DNA from: Saprospiraceae bacterium
GTDB lineage: Bacteria > Bacteroidota > Bacteroidia > Chitinophagales > Saprospiraceae
DNA length: 64,000 nucleotides
NCBI GenBank assembly: GCA_020628855.1
Contig: JAHDEL010000007.1
Span: forward strand, 58,783-122,782
Reading direction: 5' to 3'
The first letter of the stretch is position 1. The number at the start of each line of letters is the position of its first letter. The translations under genes were made by a program, and so were the position numbers. The notes under the pieces are model-generated. The model was not told where the DNA came from, did no database searches, and saw nothing but the letters and a program-made list of their open reading frames with translations. Positions 9,544 through 18,761 of this stretch are shown one piece after another.

Positions 9544-10053
9544 ATGAAATTATATATGTTAAGTGAAGAGCAGTTTTTGCCTATCTCCAAACAAGAAGCA
9601 TGGGATTTCTTTTCTTCACCCAAAAACCTGCCCAAAATCACTCCTGACTATCTTTCATTTAAGATTACAAGTAAGATAGGACTTGATAAAATGTATCCTG
9701 GTCAGATCATCACCTATATAGTTAAACCCTTATTAGGTATACCATTAAGATGGGCGACTGAGATTACTCAAGTGAAAGACAATGAGTTTTTTATTGATGA
9801 GCAGCGCTTCGGCCCCTATGCCTTCTGGCATCATCAACATTGGTTTGAAGAAAAGGATGGAGGTGTACTTATGAAGGATATAGTTCACTATGGCTTACCA
9901 CTAGGTCCTTTAGGGAGACTAGCGAACGCACTCTTCGTTAACAAACAACTACAAGGTATATTTTCTTACAGAAAGCAGGTCGTTGATGAATTACTGAAGA
10001 AAGGAGAATTAGGAAAAACTTCTGCATATAGCACTGAAGCTGTCAGCATCTAA
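9544..10053 (+). CDS. SRPBCC (START-like) ligand-binding protein
   Basis: The 169-residue product fits the SRPBCC helix-grip fold found in cyclase/dehydrase-like proteins: FLPISKQEAWDFFSSPKNLPKITP at the N-terminus (shown here in short: PISKQEAWDFFSSP) and the FGPYAFWHHQHWFEE block. Such proteins bind hydrophobic ligands; Bacteroidota homologues often lie near NAD(P)-binding cell-division-inhibitor-like epimerases. The last 45 bases overlap the end of the convergent tpiA gene. The 253-base gap upstream (9291-9543) shows no gene. Confidence 0.7.
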   Translation: MKLYMLSEEQFLPISKQEAWDFFSSPKNLPKITPDYLSFKITSKIGLDKMYPGQIITYIVKPLLGIPLRWATEITQVKDNEFFIDEQRFGPYAFWHHQHWFEEKDGGVLMKDIVHYGLPLGPLGRLANALFVNKQLQGIFSYRKQVVDELLKKGELGKTSAYSTEAVSI

Positions 10054-10764
10054 AGATGCACCACCTACAAGGCCTCCATCCACGTTAGCCTGACCAAAAA
10101 TTGCCTGAGCATTTCCCGGCTGGACACTCCCACCATAAAGAATACTGGTAGTAGCCGCTAACTCAGCATTGTAGTGCTCTTTGAGACAATTCCGAATAAA
10201 TGCATGCATCGACTCTGCTTGTTCGGGACTTGCAGTTACCCCTGTGCCAATTGCCCAAATAGGCTCATAGGCAATAATGATATTATCGAAGTCATTCTCT
10301 GTCAAATGAAAAAGTCCATTTTGCAGTTGAGTCTGGACATATACTTCATGACTGCCTGCTTCACGAATGTCTAAAGGTTCACCAAGGCAAAAGATAACTT
10401 TTAATTGTTGGTTAAAAGCTTGAGTAATCTTAGCTTTCAAGACATCTTCTCCTTCGTTAAATAATGCTCTTCTTTCTGAGTGCCCAACAAGAACATGAGA
10501 TGCACCAGTACTCTTAATCATTGATGCACTGACTTCGCCAGTATAAGCACCCTTTTCTGTAGCTGCTAGATTTTGAGCAGCAATGTGCAGACGATCATTG
10601 TTAGAAGTAAGTGATGCTATTGTTTGCAAATGTGTTGCAGGAGGACAAAGTATTATGAAGTCAGCAGTGAAGTCATCTAGCTTATTAATTGCTGTAGCGA
10701 GGTCAATGCCAGAGCTTAAATCTGTATTCATTTTCCAATTTCCAGCTGCAATTTTCTTTCGCAT
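10009..10764 (-). CDS. tpiA: Triosephosphate isomerase
   Basis: The 251-residue enzyme interconverts dihydroxyacetone phosphate and glyceraldehyde 3-phosphate in glycolysis. All catalytic positions are present: K11 in GNWKMN, H95 in VGHSERR and E167 in AYEPIWAIGTG. The phosphate-gripping loop YGGSVQPGNA and the C-terminal VDGGLVGGASL are also intact. The length is normal. The gene is convergent with, and overlaps by 45 bases, the SRPBCC gene. Confidence 0.97.
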   Translation of the reverse strand: MRKKIAAGNWKMNTDLSSGIDLATAINKLDDFTADFIILCPPATHLQTIASLTSNNDRLHIAAQNLAATEKGAYTGEVSASMIKSTGASHVLVGHSERRALFNEGEDVLKAKITQAFNQQLKVIFCLGEPLDIREAGSHEVYVQTQLQNGLFHLTENDFDNIIIAYEPIWAIGTGVTASPEQAESMHAFIRNCLKEHYNAELAATTSILYGGSVQPGNAQAIFGQANVDGGLVGGASLDADSFSAICRSFS

Positions 10765-10819
10765 GTTCCAATATTTTCAGCAATATTATAACTTTAAATT
10801 TCACCATAAAACTATTGAC

Positions 10820-11179
10820 ATGCAATTCTCAATAACGAAGAGCATTTTCTTCATTTTTTTAGGATGTATAGTTCTGAGCTCATGTAAGGATGAAGAAAGC
10901 GATGATTATGAATTGCCAGCATGTTTTACTGAGTTATATGATCTGTTTACTGATGAATTTGACGATTGCCCAGAAACAAAAATCATTGTATACGAATTTG
11001 ATGGGAGAGAGGTAATTGCGTTCGAACAAGGTATCTGCATCTCGGATGCTGGTATTAATGTTTATGAAACAGATTGTGAAGAAATTTGCTTCCTCGGTGG
11101 TATTGCAGGAATTTTCGAATGTGATGGTATAAACTTCTCAGAGAATGCTGTTTTAAAGAATATAATTTGGGAGCGATAA
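10820..11179 (+). CDS. Small Cys-containing lipoprotein, unknown function
   Basis: I take the ATG at 10820 because it starts a clean lipoprotein signal (lipobox LSSC, Cys22). The frame is open further upstream, but that extension lies antisense to tpiA. The mature part is acidic (DEESDDYE) and has several Cys pairs (PACFTEL, DDCPETK, GICIS, TDCEEICF), suggesting disulfides. Bacteroidota have many such small lipoproteins; the role is unknown. Confidence 0.65.
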   Translation: MQFSITKSIFFIFLGCIVLSSCKDEESDDYELPACFTELYDLFTDEFDDCPETKIIVYEFDGREVIAFEQGICISDAGINVYETDCEEICFLGGIAGIFECDGINFSENAVLKNIIWER

Positions 11180-11299
11180 GAGGAACTAGCGATGAAATAG
11201 TGAATACCAGATTTATTCAAAATATTTAAAATAGTATCATCTCTTTTCTACAGCTGATTTGGTATGTTTACACAACATTTAATATCCAAAGATTAAGCA

Positions 11300-12415
11300 A
11301 TGAAAATAGGTGTCCCAAAGGAAATCAAAACAAACGAAAATAGAGTGGCTCTCACTCCAGCAGGAGTGTTGGAATTATGCAAAAGAGGTCATGCAGTCAA
11401 AGTATTAAAGTCAGCCGGTGAAGGTTCCGGGTTTTCAGATGAGGAGTATGTTTCAGCTGGAGCAACTTTAGCAGATACGGCTAAAGAGGTTTTTGATTAC
11501 GCTGATATGATTGTTAAGGTTAAAGAACCAATTGAGCCTGAATATGAGCTAATTAGAGACAACCAACTTGTCTTCACTTATTTTCATTTTGCATCTTATG
11601 AGCCGTTAACTAATGCAATGATCAACAGTGGAGCAGTCTGTCTTGCTTATGAAACAGTGACAGCCCCAGATGGGTCTTTACCCTTGCTAGTTCCTATGTC
11701 TGAAGTAGCTGGAAGGATGGCCATTCAACAAGGTGCTAAATATTTAGAAAAGCCACAGAAAGGTAGGGGAGTACTTTTAGGTGGTGTTCCGGGAGTACCT
11801 CCTGGCAAAGTTTTGATACTTGGTGGTGGTGTTGTAGGAACTCAGGCAGCAAAAATGGCAGCAGGGTTAGGTGCTGATGTTACCATTCTAGATATTAGTC
11901 TTTCGAGGCTGAGATATCTTGCTGATGTCATGCCTGCAAATGTCTCCATGATATACTCCAATGAGTACAATATTAAGCATCTGTCTAAAGAGTCTGATCT
12001 TATTGTTGGTGCTGTACTCATTCCTGGAGCAAAGGCGCCTAATTTAATTTCAAGAGAAATGCTGAAAGACTTAAGGGCGGGTACAGTCTTAGTTGATGTA
12101 GCTGTTGATCAAGGAGGTTGTATAGAGACTTGTAAGCCGACTACACATGAAGATCCTGTGTACATTATTGATGACGTCTTACATTATTGTGTGGCTAATA
12201 TGCCTGGAGCTGTACCATACACTTCAACAATAGCGCTAACAAATGCAACATTGCCATACATGATACAGTTGGCGGATAAGGGTTGGAGAAAAGCTTGCCA
12301 TGAAAATGCAGAGTTAGTCCCAGGACTTAATGTTGTAAATGGAAAGGTTGTTCACAAAGGTGTATCAGATGCTTTTGGGCTGGAATACACTCCAGTTGAG
12401 TCTATTTTGGCATAA
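11300..12415 (+). CDS. ald: Alanine dehydrogenase
   Basis: The 371-residue enzyme catalyses NAD-dependent oxidative deamination of L-alanine to pyruvate and ammonia, and the reverse. Signature blocks are MKIGVPKEIKTNENRVA, VKVKEP with the substrate Lys, FTYFHFA with the catalytic His, the Rossmann motif GGGVVGTQAAKMAAGLGAD, and MPGAVPYTST with the nucleotide-site residues. The length matches the family. It is a single gene in the forward direction. Confidence 0.97.
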   Translation: MKIGVPKEIKTNENRVALTPAGVLELCKRGHAVKVLKSAGEGSGFSDEEYVSAGATLADTAKEVFDYADMIVKVKEPIEPEYELIRDNQLVFTYFHFASYEPLTNAMINSGAVCLAYETVTAPDGSLPLLVPMSEVAGRMAIQQGAKYLEKPQKGRGVLLGGVPGVPPGKVLILGGGVVGTQAAKMAAGLGADVTILDISLSRLRYLADVMPANVSMIYSNEYNIKHLSKESDLIVGAVLIPGAKAPNLISREMLKDLRAGTVLVDVAVDQGGCIETCKPTTHEDPVYIIDDVLHYCVANMPGAVPYTSTIALTNATLPYMIQLADKGWRKACHENAELVPGLNVVNGKVVHKGVSDAFGLEYTPVESILA

Positions 12416-12507
12416 AAAATAGATTTTAACACTAGTTTTTGGAGGTAAAATTTATTATATTTATTAGGAATTGATAGTTTTTAATCATCTAATAAACCTT
12501 CTCGAGC

Positions 12508-12753
12508 ATGAATATTACCTACGAAGAACTACGCAAAATCAAACACGACCTACCTACTGGAAGCATCTCAAAAATGGCGAGTCAATTATCTATGGACGAA
12601 CAAACTATACGTAATTATTTTGGAGCTAAAAAATTTGAGAATGGCGCAATAGTTGGATCTCACATTCAACCTGGTCCTAGTGGAGGTATTGTACATTTAG
12701 AAGATACTACGATTCTTGATCTTGCAAGAAGAATAATTCAAGAGGCAAATTAG
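12508..12753 (+). CDS. Small putative DNA-binding (helix-turn-helix) protein
   Basis: The 81-residue product is predicted to have a helix-turn-helix at about 17-38 (SISKMASQLSMDEQTIRNYF), followed by a GAIVGSHIQPGPSGGIV beta hairpin and a final helix. It resembles a short conserved Bacteroidota family often labelled DNA-binding protein. A clear terminator follows, so it is monocistronic. The target is unknown. Confidence 0.65.
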   Translation: MNITYEELRKIKHDLPTGSISKMASQLSMDEQTIRNYFGAKKFENGAIVGSHIQPGPSGGIVHLEDTTILDLARRIIQEAN

Positions 12754-12780
12754 ATTGCCAGAAAAATGCTATTTATTAGA

Positions 12781-12807
12781 AGGTGAGACTTAGTCTCACC
12801 TTTTTTT
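12781..12807 (+). terminator. Rho-independent terminator
   Basis: The inverted repeat GGTGAGACT / AGTCTCACC is directly followed by seven T residues, 28 bases after the stop at 12753. Confidence 0.88.
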
Positions 12808-12885
12808 ATTTCTACACATATTATAGAATAATTTAATATGTGGCATGATTTTTGGCTCACAGTTCGGTAGAACACTTTCCAAATC

Positions 12886-15800
12886 ATGAACAACATTCCA
12901 TCACTAAGATGGCTAATACTGCTATGTATTGGCTGGTCTGGCTATCATGTCTATTTGACTGAAGATAGTTTCACTAAATTCTCAAAGATCGATAGAATCG
13001 CATCTTCTGCTGCGCAAGAGCTGCTCTATTACCAAGATCCTGCTCTAGGAAGAATCATTTCTCCTCCACTTGATATTCAACCGGCCTCTTTTTCAAACGC
13101 AATGAGCTGGGAGCATGTAGCTATTGGTAATGATGCCGGTAGAATTCGATGCCTATCTACTTTCACCAAAGATGATCAACAATACATTTTTGCTGGTTCA
13201 GCTTCTGGAGGTTTGTGGATGTCACGATCAACTGTGGTAGACGAAGTATTTTGGCAGAAGTCAAGTCTGCCCGAAAATACTATTTCCTCAATATACTTCG
13301 ATTCAAGTGATAGTATTCTCTATGTAGGTACTGGAGAAGGATATTTCCAGAATGATGCCTTTCCTGGGTCTGGGGTGTATACAAGTGCTGATTTTGGGCA
13401 CACATGGGAGAGGTCTGATGATACTGCTGACTTCGCCTATGTCCAGAGCATAGTCAAACAGGATGAGGGTATTGTAGTCTCTTCCCTACATGATGGTATT
13501 TTCTTGTCCTCAGATCATGGAAGTACTTATGCGCAGAGTGATAATGCATCATTTTCCTCTGTAAATGATCTGTTACCATTGAGTAATAACTCCTTACTCG
13601 TTTCTAGCGGTTTGCATTCACAAGGCAGAATTATGCATCTCAACTTACTAGACAAAACTGCCAATGAAGTCTCTTACTTTAAACAATTCGAGCACCTTAG
13701 GAGAATAGAGTTAGCTCAGTCACCCTCAAATCAAGCTATACTCTATGCTTTGGCAGAAGATATCAATACTGAGAATGTTAGATTATTTAAGTCGACTGAT
13801 GAAGGGACTAACTGGCAGGAGTTACCACTCAATATTCCATTTTTTGCCGGAGGACAAGCTTGGTATAATCTTGTCATAGAAGTAAGCCCTCTTCATCCAG
13901 ATAACATTTTGATTGGCGGGTTAGACTTGCATGCTTCCTTAGATGGAGGTATGACTTGGCATACTGTTACTCAACATGATAAAACAAAGCAACATTATGT
14001 CCATGCGGACCAACATGCTATTCATTTTCTGAACGAAAATGATGTTTTGGTTGGGAATGATGGAGGAGTTGCTTTGATTAAGAACGTGTTTGATGTTGGA
14101 TCTCTTACAGTCACAACCCTCAATGATGGATTACATATTACTCAATGTAATAGTGGTTTGATTTCACAGACTGATAGCACCCTGTATCTAGGTACTCAAG
14201 ATAATGGAGTACTGAGCTCAAATCTGGGTAGTGCATTCACTCAGCAGCTATTAGAAGGTGATGCAGGAAGTGTTATAGTTGATGAGGATGATCCTTCGCT
14301 AATTATTTCTTCTTACATAAAGAACAATTACTTCATCAGTAGAGATGGGGGTAAGCATTTCTATTATCGTGATTTTTCGAATAATGGACTTTTTGCAAAC
14401 CCAGTAGACTATGATCATAGTAGAAATATATTGTATGCAGTTGAATCACCGGGTAAACTGCTGCGGTGGAACAATCCAGCGGACTTGGGAAGGCAATTTG
14501 ATATCGTAAATGTTACCAATATTTCTGAGCAAATTACCACAGTACACGTGGGTAAGAATATGCAAGATAGACTCTATATAGGCACTGCAAATGGAGGGAT
14601 ATATTACCTTGATTTTTGCTATGTTGGAAAGCATAGGTACGCGTTTCATCGGTATTCTTTTGGTGAAGGCAATGTCGTCAAGAAAGTGATTTCTTTTGAA
14701 GAGAAACCACAAGAGTTATTGGCTCTGGTTTCTAATGCTGGTGTCAATAACATCTACACTTCCACAAACCAAGGTAAGTCGTGGATTGCACACGATGGTG
14801 ATTTGCCCAATATTGCAGTTAGGGATATCCTTATCAGAGAAGATGGATATTATCTAGGTACAGACTACGGAATATGGTATACAGATCAATTGCATGGTGT
14901 CCAAACACATTGGAAACCTCTGAGATCTCCATTTACTATGACGCCAGTGAACCAACTACTGAATGATGCTCAAGGTAATTTACTTGCTATAACATACGGC
15001 AATGGGGTATTTAGAGGTAAAGAAGGACAAGCATTTGACTTGCGTTCAGATCAAGCTGCATTAACTATTGGTGAAGAACGTTTATCATCATGGAATTGTG
15101 GTGATAAACATCAAATACAGAGCATTGTCGGATCAATAAGTGGATGTGTTGATGATGTTACCTTAGATGCTTTTTTGCTCACAGATGATCAAACACAACA
15201 TGATATTAGTATTCATTCTGTTGATCTCAGTACTGATGGAAGCAATTTTAGAATTGATATCGAAGTAATTGATGATACTACTCCAGAACCTGAAGAGGCA
15301 GTCATACTTGTGGTAGAGGCAAGGTGTTTAGGTAGTACGAAGCAACTGGAAATCCCAATCCAGATAATTGATAATGATAACCCGCTGTTGGAGGATGTGA
15401 ATAGCTCACAAGTTTCTATAGGTGAGCTTGATGAGCAAACTGCTGAATATCCATTTAAAGCGTATTATGAAGATGAGAAAATGGAGCTTTTAGTCAAAGC
15501 TGAAGAACTTCTGTCAAAAGGGATGGCAGCTGGAAATATTCAAAAGCTCGAATTGTATGTTTTGAAAAAACTTTCTGGTGTTTCGTTCAATGATTTTACT
15601 ATCACAATGAGTTCAGATAAGAATAATCAAATATCTGATTTCACTTCAGGGCAAGTGGTGTTTCAAAATAAAATAGATACAAAAGAAGGTTGGAATACAT
15701 TTAATCTTCAAGAGCCATTCTATTGGAATGGATCAGATAATATCAGAATCCAGATGTGCTTTAATAACAACATCTGGTCAAATAGTGACGTGATCGCATG

Positions 15801-16656
15801 CCATAAGACTGATTTTCCATCTGTAGTGTATAGTTATAAAGATAGTAATGTAGGTTGTACTCTATCTTACGCTGAACACAGTAGTGATCTCCGCCCAACA
15901 ATTCGAATGTATTCTGGTAGTAGAGCTGAGAGAGCTTCTGAGGCAACATCTGATTATTCAATTGAACTTTCTGGAAATGCAGAAAGTATACTCAGAGACG
16001 ATCAGAATGATGTAGTAGTAGTCATCCAGTCTAATGGTCAGAATAGTTGTGAGGAGGTTAGAGTATTTGATGAAATTGCTGTTGTCAATGAGATGGATGT
16101 GTTTCATTGGACTTTCCATACTAAGATGGTATCAATTAGTAATGAGAGTCAAATATCAACTGAGTATAGACTCTTCTACAATACCAGTGAATTTCAGCTT
16201 ATTGATGAAAGTAAATCATTAAAACATATCATTTTAGTTGATGGTGATATCTATTCAGAAAGGAGTATTACTTTGGAAGAATTAACTCAACTCAATGCTG
16301 GTGTTTATAGTTTGGAGGTAGAGATGGATAGAGATTTTGAAACACTGCTCATTCAAGAGTCTAGCATAGATTATAGACAAAAGGACGACGATGAAGAGGT
16401 GGAAGTGAGAATGGTGCTAAGCCCTAACCCTTTCAGCTCTGCATTTAGAGTAGAATATGATTTACCTCAAGAGATTACTATTACAGATGTCTTACTCATT
16501 AGCCCAAAAGGTGAACGGTTAGGATTGCAAACAGAATTTCCAGATTCCAAAAGCATCCATGTATTTCCTGATTCAGGTCTTCAGAGTGGATGGTATTTTG
16601 TCAAAGTGATATTATCAAATGGCGAGTATAACATGCTCAAAGCGATTAAGCAATAA
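12886..16656 (+). CDS. Large T9SS-secreted beta-propeller (sortilin/BNR-like) protein
   Basis: The 1256-residue protein has an N-terminal hydrophobic signal (about 8-24). Propeller repeats at about 75-690 resemble sortilin/glycosyl-hydrolase BNR blades, with recurring motifs like SASGGLWMS, STDEGTNW, SLDGGMTW, SRDGGKHF and STNQGKSW. A CalX-beta/proprotein-convertase-like sandwich follows (about 780-830, PEPEEAVILVVE). The C-terminal 83 residues (VLSPNPFSSAF onward) are a T9SS type A sorting domain. It is probably a cell-surface or secreted binding protein; the ligand is unknown. A terminator lies inside the next gene's 3' end. Confidence 0.88.
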   Translation: MNNIPSLRWLILLCIGWSGYHVYLTEDSFTKFSKIDRIASSAAQELLYYQDPALGRIISPPLDIQPASFSNAMSWEHVAIGNDAGRIRCLSTFTKDDQQYIFAGSASGGLWMSRSTVVDEVFWQKSSLPENTISSIYFDSSDSILYVGTGEGYFQNDAFPGSGVYTSADFGHTWERSDDTADFAYVQSIVKQDEGIVVSSLHDGIFLSSDHGSTYAQSDNASFSSVNDLLPLSNNSLLVSSGLHSQGRIMHLNLLDKTANEVSYFKQFEHLRRIELAQSPSNQAILYALAEDINTENVRLFKSTDEGTNWQELPLNIPFFAGGQAWYNLVIEVSPLHPDNILIGGLDLHASLDGGMTWHTVTQHDKTKQHYVHADQHAIHFLNENDVLVGNDGGVALIKNVFDVGSLTVTTLNDGLHITQCNSGLISQTDSTLYLGTQDNGVLSSNLGSAFTQQLLEGDAGSVIVDEDDPSLIISSYIKNNYFISRDGGKHFYYRDFSNNGLFANPVDYDHSRNILYAVESPGKLLRWNNPADLGRQFDIVNVTNISEQITTVHVGKNMQDRLYIGTANGGIYYLDFCYVGKHRYAFHRYSFGEGNVVKKVISFEEKPQELLALVSNAGVNNIYTSTNQGKSWIAHDGDLPNIAVRDILIREDGYYLGTDYGIWYTDQLHGVQTHWKPLRSPFTMTPVNQLLNDAQGNLLAITYGNGVFRGKEGQAFDLRSDQAALTIGEERLSSWNCGDKHQIQSIVGSISGCVDDVTLDAFLLTDDQTQHDISIHSVDLSTDGSNFRIDIEVIDDTTPEPEEAVILVVEARCLGSTKQLEIPIQIIDNDNPLLEDVNSSQVSIGELDEQTAEYPFKAYYEDEKMELLVKAEELLSKGMAAGNIQKLELYVLKKLSGVSFNDFTITMSSDKNNQISDFTSGQVVFQNKIDTKEGWNTFNLQEPFYWNGSDNIRIQMCFNNNIWSNSDVIACHKTDFPSVVYSYKDSNVGCTLSYAEHSSDLRPTIRMYSGSRAERASEATSDYSIELSGNAESILRDDQNDVVVVIQSNGQNSCEEVRVFDEIAVVNEMDVFHWTFHTKMVSISNESQISTEYRLFYNTSEFQLIDESKSLKHIILVDGDIYSERSITLEELTQLNAGVYSLEVEMDRDFETLLIQESSIDYRQKDDDEEVEVRMVLSPNPFSSAFRVEYDLPQEITITDVLLISPKGERLGLQTEFPDSKSIHVFPDSGLQSGWYFVKVILSNGEYNMLKAIKQ

Positions 16657-16675
16657 TTTTTTGTGTCAGCATAAA

Positions 16676-17398
16676 TCAGAAGATTGTATACAGCTCCGAA
16701 GTGTAATTTTTATACTCGGAGCTGTATTTTTTTTCGCTTTGGTAAATAACGAGATCTTGTGTTTTTTCGGCGCTAGCTTCCTTTTTTGTAAAAGTCAGCA
16801 TGGCATTGAATGGTTGAGTACTCTCATAGCTCTTAACCATGCATATTGTAAGTATTGAACATTGATTTTCGTGAATTTGAGAACGCAAAAACTCAACTTG
16901 ACGATGAGGGATTACAATACTGCAAGTACCATCAACAGTCAATAAATCTACAATTCTTGAAATGAGATCTATAAACCTTGACTGAGTTATATGCTTTGCA
17001 ACTGCAGTATTCTCTTTTGATATTGTACTATCAATATGAAAAGGGGGATTGATTATAATGGAATCATACTTTTGATGAGGGGCATAGTTAAGAATGTCTT
17101 GGTGAATGGCCAACAATCTAGAATTGAAGGATGATATGCTAAAATTATATTCAGCTTGTAGAAAAGAATGCTTATCAATTTCAATTCCATGCACTATTGC
17201 CTCTGTCCTTTGTGCAGCAATTAATGCCATTACACCAGATCCAGTACCAATATCTAAAATGTAGCCCGAATTTGGCATCTGAGCCCATGCAGCCAAAAGC
17301 ACTCCATCAGTATTTACTTTGAAAGTGCACAGATTATGATGCACTTCAAAATACTTAAACTGAAAAGGAGAAGGATCCTTTACGGATTCTTTATTCAA
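16676..17398 (-). CDS. tRNA1(Val) (adenine(37)-N6)-methyltransferase (TrmN6/YfiC-like)
   Basis: The 240-residue class I SAM methyltransferase has the SAM loop LDIGTGSGVMALIAAQR, acidic GIEID, and the catalytic NPPF motif (IIINPPFH) typical of N6-adenine methyltransferases. The N-terminal block FKYFEVHHNLCTFKVNTDG matches the TrmN6 family, which modifies A37 of tRNA1(Val). No ATG exists before the SAM domain; the start is TTG at 17398, overlapping the upstream stop by 8 bases, which suggests translational coupling. Confidence 0.85.
   Translation of the reverse strand: MNKESVKDPSPFQFKYFEVHHNLCTFKVNTDGVLLAAWAQMPNSGYILDIGTGSGVMALIAAQRTEAIVHGIEIDKHSFLQAEYNFSISSFNSRLLAIHQDILNYAPHQKYDSIIINPPFHIDSTISKENTAVAKHITQSRFIDLISRIVDLLTVDGTCSIVIPHRQVEFLRSQIHENQCSILTICMVKSYESTQPFNAMLTFTKKEASAEKTQDLVIYQSEKKYSSEYKNYTSELYTIF
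16688..16734 (+). terminator. Rho-independent terminator inside the 3' end of the opposing gene
   Basis: A 12-bp perfect stem (ATACAGCTCCGA / TCGGAGCTGTAT) continues past a one-base bulge for about five more pairs and is followed by eight or more T residues. It serves the forward gene ending at 16656. The same DNA encodes the last 15 or so residues of the convergent methyltransferase (stop at 16676). Confidence 0.88.
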
Positions 17399-18743
17399 CA
17401 GCTATATCATCCAAGATCATAGTGTTTGTGTCTCCTCCAGGGCCTGAACCACTATATCTGAAAGCTACATGACCTTTGCCATTATATGCGCTCAGATCAA
17501 CAGAACCACTATCAACCCAATCATAATTATCTTGGCCAGAACCTGCTAGTGCGCAATCAATAACGTCCCAGGTTGCCGCATTGACATCACCTGTGAAGTT
17601 TGAGCTAAATAGAATATCTAGACCACCATGCGTATAGAATGCTGTAGCTGATCTGAATGATAAGGTAGTTAAAGCATCAAAGTCTAGCTCAGGTGTGATA
17701 AGATAGGTTTCCATTTCTGGCTCTTCGTCATTGTATGCGGTAGCTTGAATGTAGAGGTTTCCATCAAATTCATTAAATCTCCAAACTCGGGTTCCTTTAG
17801 TTGCTACATTAATCCAACCATCCAAAGAAACGTCTTGATTATCGGCGCCTCCTTCAAAGTCCTCCACAAGTTCTCCTTCTAATTCCCCTCCAGTATTATT
17901 ACCACCGTTACCTTCAGAGCCATCACATCTTTCTCCATCCAATTGCACATCACCTAGGTCTCTGAGTGTAATTTGATAAGCTTCTTGTCCAGTGCCAAAC
18001 TTTCCTAATACACCATAGAGGGTTCCATTTCCTTCAGCTATTACAGTGTTTGCAAAACTGCTAAATCCAGAAGAACGGATTGTAATAGAAGCTCCATCAC
18101 AATTTTCTAGAGGTATATTTTCTGATTGAAAAATATTCTCAGAAGGTACTGCTGTTGCATAGGTGTCACCTAGGTAAGAATCTGGAAATTCAACATTCTC
18201 AAACTTCACAAGCATATTGAGATGCTGATCAGATACTTGGCCCAATAATAAAGTGACCGGTTCAATTTGATTATTGAATGTACCTGGTAACAAAATATCA
18301 CTCACCAATGCTGATGGAATTCTGGTGACCCCATCATTGTCTGGAGCCATTCCTATTTGAGGGAGATTATTAAAGTCTCCAATATAGAGGTTATCCAATT
18401 TGACAAAAACTTCTCTGCCTACAAAGTAGGTGTTGAACAGATCTGTTTCATCAATGATAAGCGCAATACCAGCCGACTCATCTTGTATAAACAATGTCTT
18501 GTAAATGTTTCCTGATTTATCATCACCAACTACAACACCTTTGAGGTAAGAGTTGGCAGGGAGAGCTACAGAAGTACCCAACTGAAGATTGTCTAGGATG
18601 TCGCTCACAGACAAAATAGCTGCGCCTTCTGGAATCTCTGGGCTTTCGCCATTAAGTTCAGGAATTTCAAATTCACGATCTACACATTGTATTAATACAA
18701 TTGCACATAGAAAAGCTAAGAAGATTGATTTTATATTTTTCAT
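17391..18743 (-). CDS. DUF5689 lipoprotein with choice-of-anchor J domain
   Basis: The 450-residue lipoprotein has lipobox LIQC at about residue 20. A DUF5689 OB-fold-like domain follows (about 40-260: LKGVVVGDDKSGNIYKTL, FVKLDNLYIGD), then a choice-of-anchor J beta sandwich (about 290-450: VWRFNEFDGNLYIQ, GHVAFRYSGSGPGGD). I use the ATG at 18743, not the upstream TTG. It sits 18 bases downstream of the TonB receptor gene, so it is probably the surface lipoprotein partner of that receptor. Confidence 0.8.
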   Translation of the reverse strand: MKNIKSIFLAFLCAIVLIQCVDREFEIPELNGESPEIPEGAAILSVSDILDNLQLGTSVALPANSYLKGVVVGDDKSGNIYKTLFIQDESAGIALIIDETDLFNTYFVGREVFVKLDNLYIGDFNNLPQIGMAPDNDGVTRIPSALVSDILLPGTFNNQIEPVTLLLGQVSDQHLNMLVKFENVEFPDSYLGDTYATAVPSENIFQSENIPLENCDGASITIRSSGFSSFANTVIAEGNGTLYGVLGKFGTGQEAYQITLRDLGDVQLDGERCDGSEGNGGNNTGGELEGELVEDFEGGADNQDVSLDGWINVATKGTRVWRFNEFDGNLYIQATAYNDEEPEMETYLITPELDFDALTTLSFRSATAFYTHGGLDILFSSNFTGDVNAATWDVIDCALAGSGQDNYDWVDSGSVDLSAYNGKGHVAFRYSGSGPGGDTNTMILDDIAVE

Positions 18744-18761
18744 AATTCTTGAATTCAAAGA

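Noticed and set aside
10583..10819. N-terminal extension of the 10820 lipoprotein
   Set aside because: The extension is antisense to tpiA and would hide a clean lipoprotein signal starting at 10820.
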